Source: Hydrogenophaga sp. (GTDB taxonomy: Bacteria; Pseudomonadota; Gammaproteobacteria; Burkholderiales; Burkholderiaceae_C). From it: 5,237 nt of DNA. The position numbers were made by a program, and so were the translations under genes. Of this stretch, positions 1-5,237 are shown in pieces (position 1 is the stretch's first letter; each line of letters opens with the position of its first letter). The notes under the pieces are model-generated. The model saw nothing but the letters and a program-made list of their open reading frames with translations. It made no database searches and was not told the DNA's origin. The stretch spans positions 1 through 5,237 of the forward strand of contig JAIFNE010000195.1 in assembly GCA_020047875.1 (NCBI GenBank), given 5' to 3'.

Positions 1-146
1 CCGCCCTGGCAGCCCACCAACACCACCTGACCATGGCCGATGCCCTGATCTGGCAAACCGCCGTCACCTGCGGCGCACAGGTCTACACCCAAGACGCCGA
101 CTTCATGGACCTGCCCCACGTGGTTTACCAGGCCAAGCCCGCGTGA
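1..146 (+). CDS. PIN-domain toxin (VapC-like), C-terminal part
   Basis: This is the last 47 residues of a gene that begins before the window; the TGA stop is at 144-146. PIN proteins of this kind are small Mg-dependent ribonucleases, usually the toxin of a VapBC type II toxin-antitoxin pair. Seen here: a helix with MADAL (D13 of the visible part), then GAQVYTQDADF with acidic residues D31 and D33, then LPHVVY near the end. This matches the C-terminal half of the PIN fold, where late acidic residues complete the metal site and 'TQD.DF' precedes the last strand. The antitoxin gene, normally just upstream, is outside the window. It ends 27 nt before mod, on the same strand and in the same reading frame, so cotranscription with mod is possible. 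The PIN call is firm; the toxin role and cognate antitoxin are inferred from the family. Confidence 0.82.
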   Translation, partial: ALAAHQHHLTMADALIWQTAVTCGAQVYTQDADFMDLPHVVYQAKPA

Positions 147-173
147 CCCCACCCGCACCGCCAACCAGCCGCC

Positions 174-1856
174 ATGTCACACCCCATACTGAACGCCCCC
201 AGCCCCGCGGCGCAAAAACTCGAACTGCTGCGCGAGCTGTTCCCCCAAGCCATTGAAACCGCGCCCGACGGCAGCGTGCGCGTCAACGCCGCCGCCATCC
301 AGCAAGCGCTGGACCCGGCCAACCCGGCGGGCATCCGCGTAGAAGAAGACGGGTATGAGTTGCGTTGGGTCGGCAAGCGCGAGGCCTACCACAGCGCCTT
401 TGTGCCGCCCGCCAAAGTATTGCAACCCTGCCCCGCCGACAGCGCCGACTGGGACACCACCGGCAACCTGCTCATCAAAGGCGACAACCTGGATGCCCTG
501 CGCCTGCTGCGCCACAGCTACTTCGGCCAGGTCAAACTCATCTACATCGACCCGCCCTACAACACCCAGAGCGACGCCTTTGTGTACCGCGACGACTTCA
601 CCGCCCGGCAAAGCGAGGTGCTCAGCGCATTGGGTTACAGCGCCGACAACATCGACTACATCAAAAACATCTATGGCGCCCGCACCCACAGCGGCTGGCT
701 GTCGTTCATGTACCCGCGCCTGCTGTTGGCCCGCGACCTGCTGCGCGACGAGAAGCTGTTGTGTGATGAGGTGTTTGGGCAGGAAAACTTCGTTGCCGAG
801 CTTGTTTGGGAAGGGGCAAACAAGAATGATGCCCGTCAGGTTGGAACCGTCCATGAATACGTCTTGATCTATGGAAGAAATCGTGTCAGCCTACCCCGCG
901 AATGGAGTCTGAAGAAGGACGGAACGGAGCGCGTGCTGGCGGAAGTTCAAAGGCTGAAGCGACTGCACGGCACCGACCATGACACTGCATCGAAAGAACT
1001 TGGAGGATGGTTCAGAGCGATGAAGGCCACGCCATCATTCATGCTGCGTCGCTTTCGATACATCGACGACCGAGGTGCCTACAAAGAAGACGATCCGACC
1101 GCGCCGGGCGGAAGGAAGTTCGATTTGGTCAATCCAAAGAATGGGCAGATATTGCCGCTGCGAAGGAACCGTGGCTGGAGCTTTGATCAAGATGAATTTG
1201 ATCGATTGGTCGAGGAAAAGCGCGTTTCTTTCATCACAGAGACGAGTGTCATGGTCCGTCGGTATCTGCATGAAACCGACACCGTTACTCCACCCAGCGT
1301 CTATTACCAGCCAGCCCGATCCGCCTCCGAGCGGTTGACTAGGCTTTTGGGTGAAAGCGCTTTCGATTTTCCTAAAGATGAGACGGTTCTCAACAAGTTT
1401 GTCGAAATGGCAACTGATGCAGCAGACCCCAACTGCCTCATCTGTGATTTTTTTGCCGGATCAGGAACGACAGGTCATGCGGTCATGTTGCAAAACGCCG
1501 AAGACGGCGGGCAGCGCCGCTTCATCTTGGTCCAAATCCCCCAGCCCATCGACCCCAAAAAACAAAAAGAAGCCCACAGCTTCGTCACCGAAACCCTGGG
1601 CAAGCCCGAGGCCACCATTTTCGAGATCACCGCCGAAACTCAAAGCCGAACACCCGGCGCTGGACACCGGCTTTCGCGTCTTCGCGCTGGAAGACGACCC
1701 CGACGCGCTGATCCTGCAAAAGCCGCTGTCCGACGCCACACAAGCCGATGTGGCCGCGCTGCAAGCGGCCATCGCCACCCCGCAACCCGAGCACCTGCCA
1801 CGCGTCCTCTACAACCTGCTGCTGGCCGAGGGGCTGCCGCTGTCCACCCGCATTGA
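174..1856 (+). CDS. mod: Type III restriction-modification methyltransferase Mod, N-terminal and catalytic part; frameshifted near its 3' end
   Basis: Mod is the site-specific adenine-N6 methyltransferase and DNA-recognition subunit of Type III systems, acting in the cytoplasm alone or in complex with Res. The ATG at 174 is the only plausible start: the frame is closed upstream by the toxin stop at 144. Order of elements: N-terminal helical region (residues 1-75), GNLLIKGDNLDALRLL (about 97-112), catalytic motif IV DPPYN at 126-130, HSGWLSFMYPRLLLARDLL (about 172-190), recognition region (about 205-400), motif X-like FDFPKDETVLNKF (about 398-410), and AdoMet-binding motif I FFAGSG at 426-431. 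Motif IV before motif I is the beta-class order. Two faults are visible. About 15 residues carrying the expected VSIDDNE strand are missing at residues 192-194. Reading also leaves the family frame after E488 (1635-1637), so residues 489-560 are a spurious Arg/Ala-rich tail and the real C-terminal domain lies in another frame at 1636-2088. No strong ribosome-binding site is seen. Identity is near certain; activity is doubtful. Confidence 0.93.
   Translation: MSHPILNAPSPAAQKLELLRELFPQAIETAPDGSVRVNAAAIQQALDPANPAGIRVEEDGYELRWVGKREAYHSAFVPPAKVLQPCPADSADWDTTGNLLIKGDNLDALRLLRHSYFGQVKLIYIDPPYNTQSDAFVYRDDFTARQSEVLSALGYSADNIDYIKNIYGARTHSGWLSFMYPRLLLARDLLRDEKLLCDEVFGQENFVAELVWEGANKNDARQVGTVHEYVLIYGRNRVSLPREWSLKKDGTERVLAEVQRLKRLHGTDHDTASKELGGWFRAMKATPSFMLRRFRYIDDRGAYKEDDPTAPGGRKFDLVNPKNGQILPLRRNRGWSFDQDEFDRLVEEKRVSFITETSVMVRRYLHETDTVTPPSVYYQPARSASERLTRLLGESAFDFPKDETVLNKFVEMATDAADPNCLICDFFAGSGTTGHAVMLQNAEDGGQRRFILVQIPQPIDPKKQKEAHSFVTETLGKPEATIFEITAETQSRTPGAGHRLSRLRAGRRPRRADPAKAAVRRHTSRCGRAASGHRHPATRAPATRPLQPAAGRGAAAVHPH
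747..755 (+). other. Apparent in-frame deletion site in Mod (SIDDNE strand missing)
   Basis: The protein reads LLARDLLRD then EKLLCDEVFG. In Type III Mods these two blocks are normally joined by about 16 residues of the form DGVIFVSIDDNE plus a short helix start, a core strand of the methyltransferase fold next to the active site. Here only a single Glu stands between RD (residues 191-192) and KLLCDEVFG. The frame is kept, so a loss near 45 nt (a multiple of 3) is inferred. Both flanking blocks are well conserved and high-GC, which argues against ordinary divergence. Confidence 0.68.
780..1495 (+). other. Low-GC core of mod: target-recognition region and possible swapped cassette
   Basis: This part encodes Mod residues of about 203-441: the variable target-recognition domain, then the motif X-like block and motif I. 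Hand counts of 60-base rows give 50-57% GC here (781-840 52%, 841-900 50%, 901-960 57%, 1141-1200 50%, 1201-1260 50%, 1381-1500 50%). Outside it, rows give 62-65% (181-240 65%, 481-540 63%, 721-780 62%, 1501-1560 62%, 1681-1740 65%). Codons also change, with more AT-ending ones such as GAT, TTT and AAT. Target-recognition domains of Type III mod genes are known to be exchanged between alleles, so a recombined cassette is a fair inference. Strong relaxation of codon bias in a variable domain is the alternative. Confidence 0.6.
1629..1642 (+). other. Frameshift junction in mod
   Basis: Up to 1637 the family-like reading is in the frame of 174 (FEITAE); from 1636 it is one base later (KLKAEHP). 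Normal relatives carry an intervening segment of the type RxRRAGxK between these blocks, so this looks like a deletion of roughly 20-26 nt that is not a multiple of 3 rather than a one-base insertion. No homopolymer lies at the join. The short direct repeat GCCGAA occurs at 1632-1637 and again at 1645-1650. Confidence 0.75.
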
Positions 1857-2088
1857 GCCATTGCGCGAGCAAGCGCTGTACCGGGCGGACGATGTGCTGT
1901 TCATCCTGAGCGCGGTGGACACCGAAGACCTGCGCGCCTTGCTGAGCGCGCAGAAAGCGGCGGGCACGCCCATTCAACACCTGAGCGTGTACGCGCCCTG
2001 GGTGCACGACAACAACTTTCTGCTGGGCACCAAAACCCTGCTGGAGTCGCTGAGCCTGAGCGAAGACAAGCTGCGGCTGCGCGGTTGA
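1636..2088 (+). pseudogene. mod: Mod C-terminal domain, detached by a frameshift
   Basis: These 150 codons continue mod in the +1 frame and finish at TGA 2086-2088. The text resumes with KLKAEHPALDTGFRVFALEDDPDA, the usual Type III Mod sequence after the ERxRRAG-type helix, and runs through a Leu/Ala-rich helical domain to FLLGTKTLLESL near the end. In beta-class Type III Mods this C-terminal part supports dimerisation and contact with Res. It has no evident start codon or ribosome-binding site of its own near the break, so it is probably not made unless the shift is an assembly error. The net frame change (frame of 174 to frame of 1636) fits loss of 3n+2 bases. Joined to the first part the protein would be about 640 residues, and about 660 with the missing segments restored, near normal Mod size. 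Confidence 0.85.
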
Positions 2089-2104
2089 CGAGATTCAAAG
2101 CGCC

Positions 2105-2191
2105 ATGACCGCCCAATTCCAATACACCCGCCTGGCCTACCAGGCGCAGGCTGTGCAGAGCATTGCCGATGTGTTCGCCGATGTGCGCTTT
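2105..2191 (+). pseudogene. res: Res N-terminus (29 codons), separated from the rest of res by a frameshift
   Basis: The natural res start is the ATG at 2105, 16 nt after the mod stop, a spacing typical of a mod-res operon with coupled translation; no strong Shine-Dalgarno is visible. The 29 codons contain FQYTRLAYQAQAVQSI, the usual opening of Type III Res. The YQ..AV part sits where SF2 helicases carry the Q-motif-like adenine contact. After F29 (2189-2191) this frame leaves the family and the proper sequence resumes in another frame as TYVPSEAY at about 2193. Some linker residues are probably lost at the join, since a simple one-base shift leaves the two blocks abutting directly. If the frame break is real, this piece is translated as a useless short product. 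Confidence 0.8.
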
Positions 2192-5066
2192 CACCTATGT
2201 GCCCAGCGAAGCGTATGCCGCGTTGCGCGCCAACATCGAGCGCATCCGCCAAGAAAACGGCGTGAGTGCGGGGGCAGTGGAGGTGGCTTCCACGCTCACG
2301 CCCGCGCTGTCGCTGGACGTGTTGATGGAAACCGGCACCGGCAAGACCTTCACCTTCATCGAGACCATTCACCGGCTGCACCAACGCCACAAGCTGTCCA
2401 AGTTCATTGTGCTGGTGCCCAGCAACGCGATTCGCCAGGGCACGCTCAAGAGCCTGCAAACGACGGCGGCGTTCTTTGCACGGGAGTACGACAACCAGAA
2501 GATCAACGTCGTCAATTATTCGGACAAGTCGGTCAAGGGTTTCATCCACGCGGCCAACCGCAGCCTGACGGTGATGGTGGCCACCTACCAGTCGTTCGCG
2601 GGCGACAGCAAGCTGATCAACAAGCGCGGGGTGGAGGCGAACCTGTTTGGCCAGGCCAAGAGCTACATGGAGGCGCTGGCCGCGATTCGACCGGTGTTGA
2701 TCATTGACGAACCGCACCGGTTTGAGGGCAAGGTGGTCAAGGAGTTTTTGCCACGGTTCAACCCCTTGATGACCATCCGCTTTGGCGCCACCTTCAAGCG
2801 CGACGAGTTCAAGAACCTGGTTTACACGCTGGACAGCCTGGAGGCGTTTCGCCAGCGGCTGGTCAAGGGCATCACGGTGGACACGGTGGGCACCGGTGCC
2901 GACGTGGGCCAGACGCTGACACTGCACGAAGTGACAGGCAGTGCCAAGGAGCGCACGGGCCGTGTGGGCTACCAAACGGCCGATACCAAAATGGCCACGG
3001 TTGAGCTGAAGGCCAAGGACAACCTGGGCGAGAAAACCGGCCTGCGCCACCTGGACGGCCATGTGGTGGAGGCGGTGACGACCCGTGAGCTGCTGTTCAC
3101 CAACGGCTTTGCACTGCCGCTGGGTGAGCCCACGGCTTTTGGGCTATTGGCAGACGAGGTGCAGTCGCTGCTGGTTCAGCGCGCCATTGCCAACCACTTC
3201 GAGCGAGAAGAGGCACTGTTCAAGCGCGGCCTCAAGGCGATCAGCCTGTTTTTCATTGATGCGGTGGGCAAGTACCTGCCCGAATCCGGCGCAGGGGGGC
3301 AGCGCCCGGCGGTGTTGCGCGAAACCTTTGAACGGCTCTACAAAGTGGAGCTGGCCAAGGTGTTGGGCAACGAATCGCTGGACCCCGGCTACCGCGCTTA
3401 CCTGGAGCGCACTGCGGCGGACGTGAGCCGGGTGCACAAGGGCTATTTCGCCCGCTCGCACAGCGAAAAGGGCGAAGAAGAAGCCATCAAGCTGATTCTG
3501 CAAGACAAGGAGAAGCTGCTGTCGTTCGACACCGACCTGCGTTTCATCTTCTCCATGTGGGCGCTGCAGGAGGGTTGGGACAACCCCAATGTGTTCACCC
3601 TGTGCAAGCTGGCGCCAAGCAACTCCAAGATCACCAAGCTGCAACAGATTGGGCGGGGCCTGCGCCTGGCGGTGAACCAGCAACTGGAACGGGTACACGC
3701 CGAAGACGCGGCCTTTGACGAGGTGAACGACCTGGTGGTGGTGGTGCCCGCCAGCGAAGGCGACTTTGTGCGGGCGATTCAGGCGGAGATTTCGGAGCAC
3801 AGCGTGCGCCGGGTAGCGGGTGTTTTCGACGACGCTGTGCTCGCGGAGTTTGGTGTGGCCGTCAGCACGCGCCAGGCCAACAAGGTGCTGGACGCCTTGG
3901 CCGCTATTTCACTGATCGACCTGGATGACACGAGCGGCAAGGCGACCCTCCGGTGGGAGCGCACGGAGTACCAAGCCCGGCGAGAGGTGATCGTGGGCGC
4001 GTTAAACAAGATCGCCGGCATGAGCGCAGACAACGTGCAAAACATGCTTCGGTACCTGGACTTGTTCTACGAGGGCGCAGGCCAGGTCAAGGTCAAGAAG
4101 CCCCAAAAGGCGCCGACGCTCACCATTCGCCCCACGCAGTACCAGCACTTCAAGCACCTGTGGGACAACCTCAACCGCCATGCGGTGTTGCGCTACGAGG
4201 TGGACACGCCCGCGCTGATTGAAAGCGTGCTGGCCAGCATCACAAAGAACTTTGATGTGCGCCCGCTGTCCATTGGGGTGACGCGCACCACCGACGTGGA
4301 AACGGTCAACCAGGCGCGCAGTTCGCAAGGGCAGTACACGATCAAGCCGCATTCGGTGTATTCCATGGCGCAGTTCCTGCGGGAACTGGCCAACATGACA
4401 CGGCTTTCGCTGCACACGGTAAGCGACATCTTGCAGCGCATGCCAGCCGACAAATTCGCGCAGATCCGACACAACGAGAACCGCGCCCTGCTCAGCCTGC
4501 GCGACCTGATTCAGCGCAGCATCCACGAACTGGTGGTGAACCGCGTGACCTACGACCTGCGCGAGATTCGGGTGGAAACCGCTTTGACTGACAAGACGGG
4601 CGCGTTGCTCAAGACCATTCCCGTGTCGCTTTGCGCCGCGGAAACGCACGACTTGGCCAACGCCGATGTGCGGGAGCGGTCTCTGTATGAAGAGCCATTG
4701 ATGCCGGTGGACAGTCAGATCGAACGCAACACGGTGGACGAATCCAACCAACGGAGAGTCACGGTGTTTGCCAAACTGCCCAAGATCAACATCCCGACTC
4801 CGCTGGGCAACTACAACCCCGACTTCGGCTACGTGATTGCGCGAAATGGTCAGGCGCAGGCCCTTTACCTGGTGGTGGAAACCAAGGGCTACGACAACCG
4901 CCAAGACATACCGGAACGCGAGCGCTGGAAGATGGACAGCGCGGTTCACTTCTTCAATGCGCTGAAAAGCGAGGGCATCGAGGTGCACTACAAGGCCAAA
5001 ATCAACAACGACTCACTGGCGCAATTGATGCACCAGATAGACCCTACGTTGGTGCAATCAAGCTGA
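2163..5066 (+). CDS. res: Type III restriction endonuclease Res (SF2 helicase-nuclease), 5' frameshifted
   Basis: Res is the ATP-dependent translocase and nuclease subunit; it needs Mod for site recognition. The open frame is 967 codons from a TTG at 2163, but ATGs at 2169 and 2181 in the same frame are equally possible restarts; none has a good ribosome-binding site. Numbering from 2163: Walker A METGTGKT at 55-62, Walker B/DExx IDEPHR at 181-186, motif III GAT at 208-210, second RecA-like lobe with SMWALQEGWDNPNVF (about 464-478), motif VI QIGRGLRL at 495-502, a long helical linker (about 530-830), and a PD-(D/E)xK nuclease with P886 D887 and E906-T-K908. From about codon 10 to the TGA at 5064-5066 the sequence looks complete. 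The original first 29 residues lie out of frame at 2105-2191. With them the protein would be about 987 residues, normal for the family. A restarted product would keep all ATPase and nuclease motifs but lack the Q-motif-like N-terminus. The 3' end overlaps an opposing toxin gene by 23 bases. Confidence 0.94.
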   Translation: MPMCSPMCAFTYVPSEAYAALRANIERIRQENGVSAGAVEVASTLTPALSLDVLMETGTGKTFTFIETIHRLHQRHKLSKFIVLVPSNAIRQGTLKSLQTTAAFFAREYDNQKINVVNYSDKSVKGFIHAANRSLTVMVATYQSFAGDSKLINKRGVEANLFGQAKSYMEALAAIRPVLIIDEPHRFEGKVVKEFLPRFNPLMTIRFGATFKRDEFKNLVYTLDSLEAFRQRLVKGITVDTVGTGADVGQTLTLHEVTGSAKERTGRVGYQTADTKMATVELKAKDNLGEKTGLRHLDGHVVEAVTTRELLFTNGFALPLGEPTAFGLLADEVQSLLVQRAIANHFEREEALFKRGLKAISLFFIDAVGKYLPESGAGGQRPAVLRETFERLYKVELAKVLGNESLDPGYRAYLERTAADVSRVHKGYFARSHSEKGEEEAIKLILQDKEKLLSFDTDLRFIFSMWALQEGWDNPNVFTLCKLAPSNSKITKLQQIGRGLRLAVNQQLERVHAEDAAFDEVNDLVVVVPASEGDFVRAIQAEISEHSVRRVAGVFDDAVLAEFGVAVSTRQANKVLDALAAISLIDLDDTSGKATLRWERTEYQARREVIVGALNKIAGMSADNVQNMLRYLDLFYEGAGQVKVKKPQKAPTLTIRPTQYQHFKHLWDNLNRHAVLRYEVDTPALIESVLASITKNFDVRPLSIGVTRTTDVETVNQARSSQGQYTIKPHSVYSMAQFLRELANMTRLSLHTVSDILQRMPADKFAQIRHNENRALLSLRDLIQRSIHELVVNRVTYDLREIRVETALTDKTGALLKTIPVSLCAAETHDLANADVRERSLYEEPLMPVDSQIERNTVDESNQRRVTVFAKLPKINIPTPLGNYNPDFGYVIARNGQAQALYLVVETKGYDNRQDIPERERWKMDSAVHFFNALKSEGIEVHYKAKINNDSLAQLMHQIDPTLVQSS
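2186..2195 (+). other. Frameshift junction in res
   Basis: The family-like reading passes from the frame of 2105 (DVFADVRF, ending 2191) to the frame of 2163 (FTYVPSEAY, from about 2190-2193). The net change equals loss of 3n+2 bases or gain of one. The join is not in a homopolymer. Just before it the nonamer GCCGATGTG occurs twice, at 2165-2173 and 2177-2185, three bases apart. Confidence 0.75.
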
Positions 5067-5237
5067 CCGTAGGAAAGTAGCCGGCATACCGCCGTACATC
5101 GCGCGTCAGAACTGGCAGTCCGGCCACGGCGGCGTGCGCGCCGATGAAAAAGTCGGCCAACACACTGGTCCTGGTGCCGCCCTGGCGGCGGTATTTCACG
5201 AAGGCCTTGCCGGCCAGAAAGAGTGCGGGTTTGGGTA
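5044..5237 (-). CDS. Second PIN-domain toxin (VapC-like), C-terminal part
   Basis: On the minus strand the window edge cuts into a frame that ends at TAG (5046-5044), giving 63 residues. They include SVLADFFIGAHAAVAG (D28 of the visible part), LPVLTRDVRRY (D46) and a closing YFPTVSLIAP. The ADFFIGAHA helix and TRD..RY..YFP ending are typical of a VapC-like PIN subgroup in which these acidic residues belong to the metal-binding ribonuclease site. Its N-terminus and any antitoxin partner lie beyond the right edge. It converges on res and shares its last 23 bases with the res end. It differs in sequence from the PIN fragment at 1-146, so the two are not copies. The fold call is firm; the toxin role is inferred. 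Confidence 0.85.
   Translation of the reverse strand, partial: PKPALFLAGKAFVKYRRQGGTRTSVLADFFIGAHAAVAGLPVLTRDVRRYAGYFPTVSLIAPT

Noticed and set aside
177..854. Antisense open frame of 225 codons opposite the mod N-terminal part
   Set aside because: It covers the DPPYN region of mod on the sense strand and reads as a Gly/Val/Ala-rich shadow without recognisable motifs.
1557..1568. A6-C-A5 tract in mod as a slippery site or phase-variation switch that would explain the frame change
   Set aside because: The AAAAAAC heptamer is in the wrong phase for a classic -1 slip, and family-like sequence continues in the original frame for about 70 more bases, so the shift happens later, near 1635.
174..2088. 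Simple tandem repeats of the sort that make many Type III mod genes phase variable
   Set aside because: None were found in or before mod; the frame breaks are not at repeats or long homopolymers.
2165..2185. Nonamer GCCGATGTG repeated twice before the res frame break
   Set aside because: It encodes ADV twice in a normal-looking Res N-terminus. Two copies are too few to call a repeat element, though a role in a deletion cannot be excluded.
1974..3062. Long antisense open frame of 362 codons on the minus strand
   Set aside because: It lies opposite the out-of-frame mod end and the motif-rich 5' half of res. The product shows no recognisable domain and has the His/Val/Gln/Ala-rich look of a high-GC shadow frame.
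4002..4988. Antisense open frame of 328 codons opposite the res nuclease half
   Set aside because: The sense strand carries the conserved Res linker and nuclease; the antisense product has no motif I recognise and is explained by high GC in the third codon position.
5067..5110. Possible terminator after res
   Set aside because: No stem followed by a T-run is visible, and the stretch is coding sequence of the minus-strand toxin.
1..5237. CRISPR array, tRNA/rRNA, insertion sequence or phage genes
   Set aside because: No regularly spaced repeats, RNA-gene motifs, transposase-like products or terminal inverted repeats were seen; nearly all bases are accounted for by the four loci described.

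Overview
The window is one Type III restriction-modification locus (mod then res, both on the + strand) lying between the 3' ends of two PIN-domain (VapC-like) toxin genes cut by the window edges. Hand counts of sample 60-base rows give about 60-65% GC outside the middle of mod. Codon use favours CTG, GCC, CGC and GGC. This fits a high-GC proteobacterium; a betaproteobacterium of the Burkholderiales/Comamonadaceae type is my guess from protein style, not something proven here.

Layout: (1) 1-146, the C-terminal 47 residues of a PIN toxin on +. (2) 174-2088, the Mod adenine methyltransferase, broken near 1635 into two frames. (3) 2105-5066, the Res helicase-nuclease, whose first 29 codons are in a different frame from the rest. 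(4) 5237-5044 on the - strand, the C-terminal 63 residues of a second, different PIN toxin that overlaps the res 3' end tail to tail by 23 bases. Almost every base is coding; the only gaps are 27 nt (toxin to mod) and 16 nt (mod to res), neither with a convincing promoter or strong Shine-Dalgarno.

In an intact Type III system Mod dimerises, recognises an asymmetric site and methylates adenine; Res joins Mod, hydrolyses ATP and cleaves when two unmethylated sites are correctly oriented. Here the family motifs are almost all present: DPPYN and FFAGSG in Mod; Walker A, DEPH, GAT, QIGRGLR and PD..ETK in Res. However, three short stretches expected from the family seem to be missing: about 15 residues with the SIDDNE strand in Mod (in frame), about 7-8 residues near the Mod C-terminal domain (with a frameshift), and a stretch after residue 29 of Res (with a frameshift). 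Either the system is freshly decaying or the assembly has dropped short segments. The middle of mod (about 780-1495) drops to about 50-57% GC, consistent with a swapped target-recognition cassette.

I see no new kind of system. The points of interest are the clustered short losses, the mosaic mod, and a defence locus wedged between two unrelated PIN toxins. No RNA gene, CRISPR array, insertion sequence or long repeat was found.
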